From NCBI GenBank assembly GCA_017554325.1, contig JAFZIP010000020.1:24538-88537 (forward strand): a stretch of DNA of 64,000 nucleotides, written 5' to 3'. The translations under genes were made by a program, and so were the position numbers. Below the pieces are notes generated by a model. It did not search any database. It was not told the origin of the DNA and saw only the letters and a list, made by a program, of their open reading frames with translations. How positions within the stretch are numbered: the first letter of the stretch is position 1; each line of letters starts with the position of its first letter. Of this stretch, positions 1 through 9,402 are shown piece after piece. The stretch comes from Bacteroidales bacterium (lineage in GTDB: Bacteria; Bacteroidota; Bacteroidia; Bacteroidales; WCHB1-69).

Positions 1-305
1 ATATGGAATACACAATCGTACTTTTCGCTGTCGAACGCCTCCTGCTTGAGCTGGTTGATGTCGCCAGACTGGTAGCTGAAGGTGAGTTTTTCGCTGCCTT
101 CAAAGGCATTGATGAAGATATCCGTATCATCTACCACCAATACATTCGCACTCTGGTTTTTCTCGTTGTACAAGACCAGCAACACGGGCAGCACAATGAG
201 GGATGCGATCAGTATCGGCAGCAAGAGGGTCAGGATGATGAAGGACTTTTTCTTGACGCGCGTGGTGTATTCGCGACCGATTATCAGGGAAATATTGCTA
301 CTCAT
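1..305 (-). CDS. ABC-2 type transporter permease, N-terminal part (cut by window edge)
   Basis: Only the first ~101 residues are present; the rest lies outside the window. After a short cytoplasmic start (MSSNISLIIGREYTTRVKKK) there is one strong membrane segment at about residues 22-46 (rich in I, L, V), followed by a hydrophilic stretch that would be the start of the large extracytoplasmic domain typical of NatB/ABC-2 exporters. Its ATG overlaps the end of the ATPase gene by 8 bases, so the two are translationally coupled and very likely form one exporter. The substrate cannot be told from the sequence; NatAB-like sodium or drug export is the family precedent. Confidence 0.8.
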   Translation of the reverse strand, partial: MSSNISLIIGREYTTRVKKKSFIILTLLLPILIASLIVLPVLLVLYNEKNQSANVLVVDDTDIFINAFEGSEKLTFSYQSGDINQLKQEAFDSEKYDCVFH

Positions 306-1233
306 GGCTGTTCTGTCGGTTAAAAGTTTGTACTTGTTCTATGAAAATCTCGTTCATAGTGGGCAGCACTTCCTTAAAGGAAATTATGCTGCCGTTTTCC
401 ATGAAGAGTTCTAACAGCCCATTCACCTGCTTGGCGTCGGTGATGCGCACAGAATAACCCACACTGTTGGGATTGACCTGCTTTTCAATCAACTCGTAAC
501 GGCCCTGCAACAGGGGTTCCATATCGCAGCTGTCTGAAGCCATCTCTATGGCGTAGATATTCTTTTTGAAACGGTTTTTCACATCATGGATATTGCCTTC
601 CAATATCTTCTGCGCACGGTTGATGAGCGCAATTTCATCGCAGATTTCCTCCACCGAAGCCATGTTATGTGTCGAAAGAATGATGGTGGCCCCCTCTTTC
701 TTCAACTGCAGGATTTCTTCTTTCAGCATATTGGAATTGATGGGATCAAAGCCGCTGAATGGTTCGTCCAGAATGATGAAGGAGGGTTTGTGCAGGATGG
801 TGGTGATGAACTGCAATTTCTGCTGCATGCCCTTCGACAACTCTTCCACGGGACGGTTCCACCAATCCAGAATGCCGTACTGCTCAAACTTGACGCGCAG
901 CCGCTGGTTGGCGGTACTGCGGTCCATGCCTTTGAGACGGGCCAGGTACATGGCCTGTTCGCCGGCTTTCATCTTCTTGTACAAGCCGCGTTCCTCCGGC
1001 AGGTAGCCGATCTGTCGCACATCATCAGCCTCCAGGGGATGTCCTTTGAAATAGATGGACCCCGAGTCGGGAAAAGTGATCTGGTTGAGAATGCGGATAA
1101 GGGTCGTCTTGCCGGCACCATTGGGGCCCAACAAACCGAAAATGACACCCTCCGGCACGGACAATGACACGTGGTCCAACGCCAGATGGTTGCTGAAGGC
1201 TTTGGTAACCTGATCTACTTCTATGATGTTCAT
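298..1233 (-). CDS. ABC transporter ATP-binding protein (NatA-like)
   Basis: This 311-residue protein has a full ABC ATPase domain: Walker A GPNGAGKTT at residues 36-44, the signature LSKGM near residue 131, and Walker B with FIILDEPFSGFDP just after. A C-terminal extension of about 90 residues beyond the ATPase fold resembles the DUF4162 tail of NatA-type exporter ATPases. It would energise the permease encoded directly downstream, whose start codon it overlaps. Its own start overlaps the end of the DUF4290 gene by 4 bases, so all three are probably co-transcribed. The family assignment is firm; the exported substrate is unknown. Confidence 0.9.
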   Translation of the reverse strand: MNIIEVDQVTKAFSNHLALDHVSLSVPEGVIFGLLGPNGAGKTTLIRILNQITFPDSGSIYFKGHPLEADDVRQIGYLPEERGLYKKMKAGEQAMYLARLKGMDRSTANQRLRVKFEQYGILDWWNRPVEELSKGMQQKLQFITTILHKPSFIILDEPFSGFDPINSNMLKEEILQLKKEGATIILSTHNMASVEEICDEIALINRAQKILEGNIHDVKNRFKKNIYAIEMASDSCDMEPLLQGRYELIEKQVNPNSVGYSVRITDAKQVNGLLELFMENGSIISFKEVLPTMNEIFIEQVQTFNRQNSHE

Positions 1234-1898
1234 AAATTAATGGGGCCTGTCTTCTTTTTTTTGTTCTTCTTTTTCTTCTTTTTCTTGGCCGGAGTGACGT
1301 AGAAGGAAGCATTGCTGTTGGCTGTGTGCAACAGCGCATTGGTGGTGGCAAAGGTGAAATCCTCCGGCACGGTGAGCAGACCGTCCGACAGCTCGTTGAT
1401 CTGATGCGCAATCAGCGCGTCGTTCACTGAGTCGCGATTATAGGTCAGGTACATCATCTTCAAGTGATTGGCCAGTGGGCGCACCAGTACGTTGCGCACA
1501 TCCTCGGGATAGGTGGCCACCATCTTGATGACATTCTCCATATTGCGTCCGTAGGTTCTCAAACGGATATGATGCTTGTTGTATTCCGGCTTCACCACCT
1601 CTTTCTCCTTGGTCTCGGGCACGGGCTTCGGAAACGGAGAATCGATTTCCAAGGCGTAATCCGACATGATGAACAGATGATCCCAGAGCTTGTGCCAATA
1701 GTCTGCAGACTCCCGTTTGCCCACGTTGGCAGGATCCTTCACCTCGTTGAGCTGGTCCATCACGCGCACGATGGCGCGGGCCGTCTCATTACGCTTCTCG
1801 CGATCCTCTATGGCCATGCAATCCTCAATCATCTTTTGCACGTTGCGGCCATACTCCTTGATAACTAATTTGTTTCGTTTGGTGTTGTATTCTATCAT
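1230..1898 (-). CDS. DUF4290 domain-containing protein
   Basis: A 222-residue soluble protein with no signal peptide. The start MIEYNTKRNKLVIKEYGRN and the repeated pattern R-x-YGRN-x2-N/K match DUF4290, a family of unknown function that I know only from Bacteroidota. The last ~20 residues are almost pure lysine (KKKKKKKNKKKK), encoded by a long A/G tract, which could bind nucleic acid or acidic surfaces; this is inference. It precedes the ABC ATPase with a 4-base overlap. A TATTTTTG -7 element lies 31 bases upstream of its ATG, so transcription of the exporter may begin here. Confidence 0.8.
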   Translation of the reverse strand: MIEYNTKRNKLVIKEYGRNVQKMIEDCMAIEDREKRNETARAIVRVMDQLNEVKDPANVGKRESADYWHKLWDHLFIMSDYALEIDSPFPKPVPETKEKEVVKPEYNKHHIRLRTYGRNMENVIKMVATYPEDVRNVLVRPLANHLKMMYLTYNRDSVNDALIAHQINELSDGLLTVPEDFTFATTNALLHTANSNASFYVTPAKKKKKKKNKKKKTGPINL

Positions 1899-1928
1899 AA
1901 AAGGAAAATGATTTTTTCAATCGGTTTG

Positions 1929-1936
1929 CAAAAATA
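1929..1936 (-). promoter_or_regulatory. candidate -7 element upstream of DUF4290-ABC genes
   Basis: On the minus strand this reads TATTTTTG, matching the Bacteroidota -7 consensus TAnnTTTG, 31 bases before the DUF4290 ATG. I see no TTG at the usual spacing upstream, so this is a partial match. Confidence 0.4.
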
Positions 1937-1963
1937 GCAAAAAACGAGATATCCTGTCGGAGG

Positions 1964-3850
1964 CTATCGTTTCTTCTTTTCGGGAACCACGGACATGGCG
2001 GCCAGACTGTCCAGACGCACCTGTTCACACGCCGCAAGACTGTCACGGATGGCACGCTGGCGAATCTTGTAGGCATTCGGATATATGACAACTATGGGTT
2101 TGGAATCCACCTTCAGCCGATACAACGTATGGTCCGAAGGCCAAGTGCCGTTGCGTAGCTGCGCCGGCGGTATGTTGCTGCAAAAGTCCATGTAGTAATC
2201 CCATGTGCTGTCCGTTTTGCTGTACGGAACAAATTGCAAGTTTATCATACTGCTCTCCCGCTGGAAGAACAGGGCACATGCCGCATTGCCATTGGTAGCC
2301 ACGGTAACAACACTGTCATCCACATTCTTGCTGATATCCTCTCGGTAAATGTGGCGCACGAGCCACTGGCAAACAGTCTTGTTGGCATCATCATTGCAGT
2401 CCAGCTCATACTTGGCATACGCGTTGTTTAAGCCGCCGGAGATCTCGTTGAAATAGAGCGACACAACGGGCTTGTTGAACATGATATGGCGAATGGGCAG
2501 ACAGGAGAGCAGCGCAATGAGACCCAATATCACAACATTGGTGTATTTGTCATTCACGGCCCGCAATGTACACTCCACCCCACTCGCCGCAATCAGCATG
2601 AAAAGAGGATAAATGAAATAGTAGATAGCCCACATGGTATCCGGACGCATGTAGCTGAATTTCACCTCATGTATGCAATACAGGAACGAATAGAGGAAGA
2701 TGAAGATGGAATAGAACTTCAACGATTTCACCGCCGTTCTGAAAAAGATGAAAAACAGCAGCACTCCCGTCAAAATAATCGTAGGTGTGGTGATGAAAAG
2801 ATAGGTGGCAAGATACGTCGTCGGGAAGTTGTCCGGCCCGATGACATGCCCTTTGTAAAGCTGGTTGCCTGACTGGGGGTAGTTGACCGTGAGCAGTTCA
2901 AAGGCTTTGCGCGGGGACACCAAAGAGTCTTCCAAGAACCACGTGCCCACGCCATGCACAAAGTACACAATCAGCGTAGTGCCGACCAACATCAGACACA
3001 ACATGCCCAGAGCTTTGCCATACTCTTTGGTAAACATCTTTTTGGGCGGGTTGTAGAGAAAGAAGTTCAACAGCGTGAACACAATGAAAAAATGCAGCAG
3101 TACAAAACCAGCGTTGTAGGTGGACAGCGCAAGAAACATGCCCAGCAGAATCTTCACACAGCGATATATACGGATAACCGGCAGCTCGCGACAGAAATAG
3201 TACATCTGCGTGATGGTGAAGATGAAGCCGAACGCAAAGGTCACATCCACCATATTGCTCAAAGAATACCCGAAGAAACGGGGCGAGATGAACAGGAAGA
3301 ATGCGGTGAAGAACGCCGCTCGCCAGTTGAATGCCTTCAGTATCAGGATGGAGAGATAGAAAATGAGCAACCACCCGAAAATGGCACTCAAAACATGACG
3401 GATCGTGAACGTGTCCTTCACATGCAAGGTCTTGCAGACCGAATAGACCAACAAATCGATATACTGAGCCTGCGTGGAGGCGTACGGATGCACCTTGTAG
3501 GCATCGGAATCACCGGTATGATGGAAATGGTCATACACCAATGCCGAATAATGGTCCTGCTCCATCTCCCGGGTGGAGACACCCACATGACGGCTCATGA
3601 ACAACATCACCACCAACATCACCGCCATGGAAATCATCAGCAGATACTTATACACATCATCGCCGCTTTTGAGGGAGAGGGTGAAGAGCTTTTTCTCTGC
3701 ACTGTACCGAATGTTTTTTTGCGACTGTTTGGACAGACGAATCTCCCAAACATCATCATCAAACAGCTCCTGCGAATAAGTTATCTTATTGGCCAACTGC
3801 TTGACAATTTGAAAAAAACGCTCGATATAACTTAATTTCTCCTTCTCCAT
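1964..3850 (-). CDS. multi-pass membrane protein, GT-C glycosyltransferase-like
   Basis: 628 residues with a cytoplasmic N-terminus, roughly eleven hydrophobic segments between about residues 65 and 475, and a soluble C-terminal domain of ~150 residues. The first extracytoplasmic loop contains acidic residues (EMEQDHY), as in GT-C enzymes that use a lipid-linked sugar, but overall similarity is only topological. I placed the start at MEKEKL (3850), 4 bases after the stop of the WbqC-like gene; an in-frame upstream ATG would overlap that gene by 65 bases. Its neighbourhood (WbqC-like protein) hints at surface polysaccharide work. The C-terminus ends in EKKKR. The substrate is not determinable. 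Confidence 0.6.
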   Translation of the reverse strand: MEKEKLSYIERFFQIVKQLANKITYSQELFDDDVWEIRLSKQSQKNIRYSAEKKLFTLSLKSGDDVYKYLLMISMAVMLVVMLFMSRHVGVSTREMEQDHYSALVYDHFHHTGDSDAYKVHPYASTQAQYIDLLVYSVCKTLHVKDTFTIRHVLSAIFGWLLIFYLSILILKAFNWRAAFFTAFFLFISPRFFGYSLSNMVDVTFAFGFIFTITQMYYFCRELPVIRIYRCVKILLGMFLALSTYNAGFVLLHFFIVFTLLNFFLYNPPKKMFTKEYGKALGMLCLMLVGTTLIVYFVHGVGTWFLEDSLVSPRKAFELLTVNYPQSGNQLYKGHVIGPDNFPTTYLATYLFITTPTIILTGVLLFFIFFRTAVKSLKFYSIFIFLYSFLYCIHEVKFSYMRPDTMWAIYYFIYPLFMLIAASGVECTLRAVNDKYTNVVILGLIALLSCLPIRHIMFNKPVVSLYFNEISGGLNNAYAKYELDCNDDANKTVCQWLVRHIYREDISKNVDDSVVTVATNGNAACALFFQRESSMINLQFVPYSKTDSTWDYYMDFCSNIPPAQLRNGTWPSDHTLYRLKVDSKPIVVIYPNAYKIRQRAIRDSLAACEQVRLDSLAAMSVVPEKKKR

Positions 3851-3854
3851 GGTA

Positions 3855-4496
3855 TTATGACTGGGCATTAAATGACGCATTGAGGGTTCTGAGGTAGTCC
3901 ACGGCTTCGGGGCCGACATTGAACAGCAGGTCTATGATGGAGAGATTGGGCGTGAAGCCGAACCGGTCCTCGAAGACCTGATAATACGGGGTGGTGAGCC
4001 GGAATGGATAGTCGGGGCCGACACTCCGTTTGGGGTGGATGAGCGTCCGCAGGTCGGGCTGCCGTGACGTTTCAAAGTCCTCGGTAAGCCTTATTTCTGT
4101 CGGAATGCGGAGCAGTTTCACAATTGTCCGTATCAATTGCAGATTAAAATCGAACAGCTTTTCATAGCGTTGCTCGTAGAAAGCACGGAGGGGGTCCTGG
4201 TAGTACATGAAATAGGGGCTCGTGTTGTAAGCGGTCGTGATAGTACGCCAGTGGTTGCGCTGCCAGGGGGTGGTGTATTCAATAGAAGCCTCCGTGATCC
4301 GAGGTTTGTGCGTGTCATGCACCACCGGTATCATCAAAGCCTGCACCCCGTTTCCGGTCAGGATACAGGCCCTGTTGCGGTAACTCTGCTTGCAGTAGTT
4401 CTCCCGGCTCTCTATCCACACCTCCCTGCTCATCAGAAAGGAAAAGTATTCGATGGGCGGAAGATATGCGGTCGATAAGAGCGGGATGGTATTCAA
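3855..4496 (-). CDS. WbqC family protein
   Basis: 213 residues. The start (STAYLPPIEYFSFLM) and motifs NYCKQSYRNRACI, PVVHD, TPWQRNHWRTI, AYNTSPYF and YY match the WbqC family, first named in O-antigen clusters and thought to act in surface sugar metabolism; its enzymology is not settled. The ATG lies 2 bases after the stop of the secreted protease and the gene ends 4 bases before the membrane protein start, so this looks like one transcription unit. Confidence 0.85.
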   Translation of the reverse strand: MNTIPLLSTAYLPPIEYFSFLMSREVWIESRENYCKQSYRNRACILTGNGVQALMIPVVHDTHKPRITEASIEYTTPWQRNHWRTITTAYNTSPYFMYYQDPLRAFYEQRYEKLFDFNLQLIRTIVKLLRIPTEIRLTEDFETSRQPDLRTLIHPKRSVGPDYPFRLTTPYYQVFEDRFGFTPNLSIIDLLFNVGPEAVDYLRTLNASFNAQS

Positions 4497-4498
4497 AA

Positions 4499-6160
4499 CT
4501 ATCTGGCAATAAGCATTTTGGATTGGTAGATGTGCTTGTCACAAACAATCTCCAGAAAGTAAATGCCGTCAGACAAACCGTCGAAATGCAGATTGAAGAC
4601 GTTGTCAGTCAGGACCTCCTGAGACTGCACCAACATACCCATGGAGTTATAGACATTGCAGATGCCTTTGCCCATGGGGAAGGAGCCCTTCACGGTGATA
4701 TCGCCAATGCTGGGGTTGGGCGAGATGGTGAACGCGCTGCTGGAGGAGCTGTAACTCTCCACACCTGCGGGCGTGCCATCGTAGTGCATACCGCGAAGTG
4801 ACAAGGTGCCTGTATTGTCCGGATCCAGCCAGGGTTTCAGCTTCCTGGCATTGTTGCTGTTGTTGTTGTTGGTCCAAGAGTAGGAGAACTTGCCATAGCT
4901 GTCGTTACCCTCAGGGTAATCACATGCACTGCTACCGGTGCTCAAGTCACCGATGATGCGGCCGCTGGCGTTGAAGAGCGGGGAACCGGAAGAGCCTTGC
5001 TCCGTGCATCCCTTGTTAGGGTTGGTGTACCAAGCCACCACCCAGTATTTGTTGTACGAACCGCCCGGACTTGCCACCACGCGCGGGAAGCTGATTTTCT
5101 TGTAATCTCCGCCGGGATGATGGATAGCTACGCCCACAGAAGAAGCTCCGCTCGCATCCCAACCGGCAAACACGAGCTTGTTTGTTATATTGCTGGGGAT
5201 TTCTCCTGTGATTTTCAACAGTAGAAAATCAGAACTGTTTTGAAGTGTGCTCTGATTGCCATTGTATCCCGCACTGGCTACCATCACACCGTTTCTGACA
5301 AATTTGGTATAAGTCCCCGTGTAGCCATCACATGAGCTCTTCTGGTATTCAAAAACAAATATATAGGCATCATCAGAGGCAGTGGAACAATGGTTGGCCG
5401 ACAACACGTACGGGGTCCTGTCCTGACGCACATTGTTAATCATAGCACCGGAGCACCGATAGGAGCCGGTTGAATTGGTTATCGAGAGGCATACCACGGA
5501 ATTCACTTGATCCACCCACGGATCTGCCACCGGGCAAGCCACATCGTAATGGCAATCCCCTTCTGCATCGCCCCAGTAGCCTTTTCCCTCATCTTGGACA
5601 TGGAAAAGATCATGGTAGAAATGGCTGATACGGGCCACCGTAACCTCTCCATGGAAAGGAGCGTTCGCAGGCTCGTAATACTCCAAAATGATTTCATCAC
5701 CAAAGATGAAATCCGAAGTCATATAGCCGTTCAGTTTCTCGTATTCCTCGTTGGTGTAAGGTCCGCCAACCTGGCTGCGATCGGCACTATAGACATGCAT
5801 CGTAGCTCCTTCTGGAATGTGGAACTGAGAAAAAACTGCAGTCAGCATAATAGCTCCGGGGGAGCTGAAAGACAAACGCCAGAGACGGCTTCCGTCTGCC
5901 AGCACGTCAGTACGGCCGCTGTTGTGGAAGTTGTAATCCACATTGTGCGTATAGCCGATACGCACAGGTGTTCCCTTTTCCGCCCATGCATCCTCCGCCA
6001 GCAATTTGTCAACATTCACCTCGGGCAGGTCTATCTTATCAACGTTCATGGATACATTGCTGTGATTGAAGCTGTAGGGCTTCACCGTCACATCGTTTTG
6101 AGCAAATGCGGCAAACATGCAAAATGCCACACACACAAAAGTAAGAAGAGTCTTTTTCAT
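4499..6160 (-). CDS. secreted trypsin-like serine protease with T9SS sorting domain (lysyl endopeptidase-like)
   Basis: 553 residues from MKKTLLTFV, which begins a clear signal peptide ending AFAQ. A pro-region of ~150 residues is followed by a chymotrypsin-fold domain: His in LSANHC, Asp in NSSDFLLLK, Ser in EQGSSGSPLF. The arrangement, with several cysteines, resembles Achromobacter lysyl endopeptidase relatives. The last ~80 residues are a type A T9SS sorting domain (PNPS...YNSMGMLVQS...GIYFLEI...KMLIAR). The product should be exported by Sec, then passed through the outer membrane by T9SS and anchored or released. A longer in-frame ORF exists, but only the 6160 ATG gives a signal peptide. 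Confidence 0.9.
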   Translation of the reverse strand: MKKTLLTFVCVAFCMFAAFAQNDVTVKPYSFNHSNVSMNVDKIDLPEVNVDKLLAEDAWAEKGTPVRIGYTHNVDYNFHNSGRTDVLADGSRLWRLSFSSPGAIMLTAVFSQFHIPEGATMHVYSADRSQVGGPYTNEEYEKLNGYMTSDFIFGDEIILEYYEPANAPFHGEVTVARISHFYHDLFHVQDEGKGYWGDAEGDCHYDVACPVADPWVDQVNSVVCLSITNSTGSYRCSGAMINNVRQDRTPYVLSANHCSTASDDAYIFVFEYQKSSCDGYTGTYTKFVRNGVMVASAGYNGNQSTLQNSSDFLLLKITGEIPSNITNKLVFAGWDASGASSVGVAIHHPGGDYKKISFPRVVASPGGSYNKYWVVAWYTNPNKGCTEQGSSGSPLFNASGRIIGDLSTGSSACDYPEGNDSYGKFSYSWTNNNNSNNARKLKPWLDPDNTGTLSLRGMHYDGTPAGVESYSSSSSAFTISPNPSIGDITVKGSFPMGKGICNVYNSMGMLVQSQEVLTDNVFNLHFDGLSDGIYFLEIVCDKHIYQSKMLIAR

Positions 6161-6183
6161 ATCAACAGTTATTTTAAAGGCCG

Positions 6184-6212
6184 CAAAAATATAAAAAAAA
6201 ATTGTACCTTTG
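6184..6212. promoter_or_regulatory. back-to-back -7 elements of divergent promoters (protease / rsfS)
   Basis: The minus strand carries TATTTTTG at 6184-6191 facing the protease gene (24 bases from its ATG), and the plus strand carries TACCTTTG at 6205-6212 facing rsfS (25 bases from its ATG). Both fit TAnnTTTG. Neither has a TTG 19 bases upstream because the two elements occupy each other's -33 space, which suggests mutual interference. Confidence 0.5.
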
Positions 6213-6236
6213 CCCGCTAATTTATAAACCACACCT

Positions 6237-6617
6237 ATGACCGTAAAAAGAAAAGTCAAGTTTGAAGGAGTTCCCTACGAAGGGAATATTGAAGAGCTTA
6301 TCATACAAGCCCTTATTGAGAAGCAAGGCGTGGACATCCAATGCCTGAACCTGAAAAAAATCAACCATACCTACTTCGATTATTTCGTCATCTGCACTGG
6401 AACATCCAAGCCGCACGTGGAGACCCTCTGCGACTTCGTGCAGGAGAAGACCCAGCGTGAAGCAGGCGTGAAACCCATCCATGTGGAGGGTCTGGAAAAC
6501 TGCGAGTGGATTCTGCTCGACTACTTCAACGTCCTCGTGCACATCTTCCAACCCGAAGCCCGCGCCTACTACAACCTCGAGGCCCTGTGGAGCGACGCGG
6601 ACATCCAGAAGTTTTAA
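6237..6617 (+). CDS. rsfS: ribosome silencing factor RsfS
   Basis: 126 residues, the usual length for RsfS/Iojap. Characteristic stretches are visible: FDYFVICTGTSKPHV, HVEG, W-x-LLDYFNVLVHIF and YYNLEALW. The protein binds ribosomal protein L14 and blocks subunit joining when nutrients are scarce. It is followed after 23 bases by ftsH, an order common in Bacteroidota, and has its own -7 element just upstream. The assignment is firm. Confidence 0.95.
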   Translation: MTVKRKVKFEGVPYEGNIEELIIQALIEKQGVDIQCLNLKKINHTYFDYFVICTGTSKPHVETLCDFVQEKTQREAGVKPIHVEGLENCEWILLDYFNVLVHIFQPEARAYYNLEALWSDADIQKF

Positions 6618-6640
6618 TCTTATCCTTAACCCTTTGTCAC

Positions 6641-8683
6641 ATGGCTTCAAATCCAGCTAACAATAACAACAAACCGAAATCACCCTTTGAAGGTTTGAAA
6701 AACCGCAATTCCAAGAACAAACCGAAATTCTCGTTCGTTTACATCTATGTCATTGCCTTCATCATCATAGGCATTTTCTATTTCAGGACGCTGGACACTA
6801 CCAGTCCTAAAAAAATCAATGACATGGCATTCAAAGAGATGGTTACGAACCGCGAAATTGACCACGTGGATTATATCCGTAAGGATGAAAGAATCAACAT
6901 CTTCTTGAAACCTAACAGTCTAAACAGCAACCCCGTCCACAAGGATGTTAAAAACAGAACCGAGGGGCCCCAGTATTACATGGAGATCAGTGATTTTCAT
7001 GCCTATAACGATAATCTAAAGGATTTCAAGGAAAAAGCTATTCAAAGCCGTTTGGCGAAAGACAGCACTCTGTCGGCCAACGACATATCCGGCGAATATG
7101 ATTTCCCGACAAATCAGGACAACACGAAGAGCTGGGGCTGGGATCTCATCATCTGGGTAATGCCCACCGTTCTAATCTTCGTCCTGCTCATCTGGTCCAT
7201 GCGTTCCATGCGTGGCAACATGGGCGGTCCCGGCGGCATCTTCAACATCGGCAAGTCGCGAGCCCAGGAGTTCGACGAGAAGTCGGGCCAGCTGGTCACC
7301 TTCAAGGACGTGGCCGGCCTGGAGGGCGCCAAGTTCGAGATTGAGGAAGTGGTTGACTTTTTGAAGAATCCGAAGAAATACACCGTTCTCGGTGGCAAGA
7401 TACCCAAGGGCGTGCTGTTGGTAGGACCTCCGGGCACGGGCAAGACCCTGCTGGCCAAGGCCGTGGCAGGCGAGGCCAAGGTGCCGTTCTTCTCTTTGTC
7501 CGGTTCCGACTTCGTGGAGATGTTCGTGGGCGTGGGCGCGTCCCGCGTGCGCGACCTCTTCAAGACGGCCAAGGAGAAAGCCCCGTGCATCATCTTCATC
7601 GACGAGATTGACGCCATCGGCCGCGCCCGTGGCAAGAACGCCCTTTCCAATGCCAACGACGAGCGTGAGAGCACACTCAACCAGCTGCTCACAGAGATGG
7701 ACGGCTTCTCCACCAACGCAGGGGTCATCATCATGGCCGCTACCAACCGCGCCGACATCCTCGACCGCGCCCTGCTACGCGCAGGCCGCTTCGACCGCCA
7801 GATCCAAGTGGAGTTGCCCAACCTCAACGAGCGTAAAGGCATCTTCGGTGTGCACGTGCGCAACCTCAAACTCGGCCCCGATGTGGATCTCGACTTCTTC
7901 GCCAAGCAGACTCCGGGATTCTCCGGCGCCGACATCGCCAACGTTTGCAACGAGGCCGCCCTCATCGCGGCACGCAATAACAAGACCCAAATCGAGAAAG
8001 AGGACTTCCTCTCCGCCGTGGACCGTATCATCGGCGGCCTGGAACGCCGCGGCAGCGTCATCTCCCCGGAGGAGAAACGCTCCATCGCCTTCCATGAGTC
8101 GGGCCACGCGTGCGTGAGCTGGATGCTGCGCTACGCCTCCCCGCTGGTGAAGGTCACCATCGTGCCCCGCGGCAAAGCATTAGGCGCAGCCTGGTACCTG
8201 CCCGAGGAACGTCAGCTGACCACCTACGACCAGCTGGTGGACGAGATGACCGCCACTCTGGGCGGACGTGCCGCCGAAGAGATCACCTTCGGACGCGTCT
8301 CCACCGGAGCCCTCAACGACTTGGAGCGCGTCACCAAACAGGCCTACGCCATGGTCGTCTATTACGGTCTCGACAAGAAAATCGGCAATGTGAGCTACTA
8401 CGACTCCACGGGCCAACAGGAGTACGCCTTCAACAGGCCCTACAGCGAGAAGACCGCGCAAGACATTGACGCACAGATTCACGAGTTGGTGGAATCCTGC
8501 TATCAAAAGGCGAAGGACATCCTCAACGAGCACAAGGAGCAACTGGGAGAACTTGCCCAACTGCTGTTGGAGCGCGAGGTCATCTTCACAGAGGACGTGG
8601 AACGTATTTTGGGCAAGCGCCCGTTTGAAGTGCCAGAGCATACGGTAAACCCCGAAAATGATGTCAAACCCGCTGAAAATTAA
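6641..8683 (+). CDS. ftsH: ATP-dependent zinc metalloprotease FtsH
   Basis: 680 residues from [10 protein letters not shown]; the frame is open further upstream, but that extension overlaps rsfS. Two membrane segments flank a periplasmic domain (about residues 32-48 and 170-190). Then come AAA+ motifs (Walker A GPPGTGKT, Walker [12 protein letters not shown] with R fingers near [13 protein letters not shown]) and the zinc protease site HESGH. It degrades membrane proteins and short-lived regulators at the inner membrane. An Asn/Lys-rich N-terminus precedes the first membrane helix. GC content and codon use rise sharply in the AAA part, consistent with high expression. Confidence 0.97.
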   Translation: MASNPANNNNKPKSPFEGLKNRNSKNKPKFSFVYIYVIAFIIIGIFYFRTLDTTSPKKINDMAFKEMVTNREIDHVDYIRKDERINIFLKPNSLNSNPVHKDVKNRTEGPQYYMEISDFHAYNDNLKDFKEKAIQSRLAKDSTLSANDISGEYDFPTNQDNTKSWGWDLIIWVMPTVLIFVLLIWSMRSMRGNMGGPGGIFNIGKSRAQEFDEKSGQLVTFKDVAGLEGAKFEIEEVVDFLKNPKKYTVLGGKIPKGVLLVGPPGTGKTLLAKAVAGEAKVPFFSLSGSDFVEMFVGVGASRVRDLFKTAKEKAPCIIFIDEIDAIGRARGKNALSNANDERESTLNQLLTEMDGFSTNAGVIIMAATNRADILDRALLRAGRFDRQIQVELPNLNERKGIFGVHVRNLKLGPDVDLDFFAKQTPGFSGADIANVCNEAALIAARNNKTQIEKEDFLSAVDRIIGGLERRGSVISPEEKRSIAFHESGHACVSWMLRYASPLVKVTIVPRGKALGAAWYLPEERQLTTYDQLVDEMTATLGGRAAEEITFGRVSTGALNDLERVTKQAYAMVVYYGLDKKIGNVSYYDSTGQQEYAFNRPYSEKTAQDIDAQIHELVESCYQKAKDILNEHKEQLGELAQLLLEREVIFTEDVERILGKRPFEVPEHTVNPENDVKPAEN

Positions 8684-8715
8684 TCGATAATCGTTAATCT
8701 ATAAACGTTATTCCT

Positions 8716-9402
8716 ATGGCCGACAACCATCAATTTGATTCAAGCATACTGACCGAGAAGGAAAGCATCCGTCAGAACATCCGCAATGCCCTCTCCAACA
8801 AGATGGAGGTTCTCAATTCCGAGCTGGACATGAACATGAATGCGGACGTCTATGAGCCCATTCCCAACATGTCGGCATCCTTCATAGAGAAATTCAGAGC
8901 TGCTGGCGGCCTCTACGTGCCCTGCACCAACCAGGACCTCATCCCCATTCTGATCAAGCTGTGCCGCAGCCAGAAGTACCAGACAATCCTCAGCACGAGC
9001 CCATTCTTCTCGCAGTATTTGGACAAGTATCAAGTACCCTACATCACGGCTATTGCCCCGGGCGAGGCCGCAGATGCCGCATTGGTGGTCTCCAACCAGC
9101 TGATTGCCCGCACCGGCAGCATCGGTTTTTCACAGGTGCTCAATGTCTATCCGTCCGTCAAGGGTCTGGCCCGCGACCTGGTAGTCATCTCCCGCGAACG
9201 TTGCATCTTCCAGGATTTGGATGACGCTCTGAACTTCCAAGTCAAAAAAGATGAAAACAACGCTTTCCCCATGAGCGAATTCCTGTGTCCCACCCACATC
9301 GAGAAAGTCGATGGCGTGCCGCAAGCCACCCCTGTCGCCCCCCGTATCATCTTATTGTTAGTTTCCGATCATGAACCCCAAAACGAAGAATCTGCTAATT
9401 AG
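8716..9402 (+). CDS. LUD domain protein (LutC-like)
   Basis: 228 residues, soluble. The fold-forming segments (CTNQDLIPILIKLC, AALVVSNQLIARTGSI, VISRERC) fit the LUD (LutC/YkgG) family, whose better-known members take part in lactate oxidation. No lutA or lutB is nearby. Instead it sits between ftsH and cdsA, and its 3' end overlaps cdsA by 32 bases, which implies co-expression with phospholipid synthesis. Its actual role in this setting is unknown. Confidence 0.75.
   Translation: MADNHQFDSSILTEKESIRQNIRNALSNKMEVLNSELDMNMNADVYEPIPNMSASFIEKFRAAGGLYVPCTNQDLIPILIKLCRSQKYQTILSTSPFFSQYLDKYQVPYITAIAPGEAADAALVVSNQLIARTGSIGFSQVLNVYPSVKGLARDLVVISRERCIFQDLDDALNFQVKKDENNAFPMSEFLCPTHIEKVDGVPQATPVAPRIILLLVSDHEPQNEESAN

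Noticed and set aside
2954..3835. 293-codon plus-strand frame rich in His, Gln and Glu
   Set aside because: Exact antisense of the membrane protein gene; the composition mirrors hydrophobic codons on the other strand.
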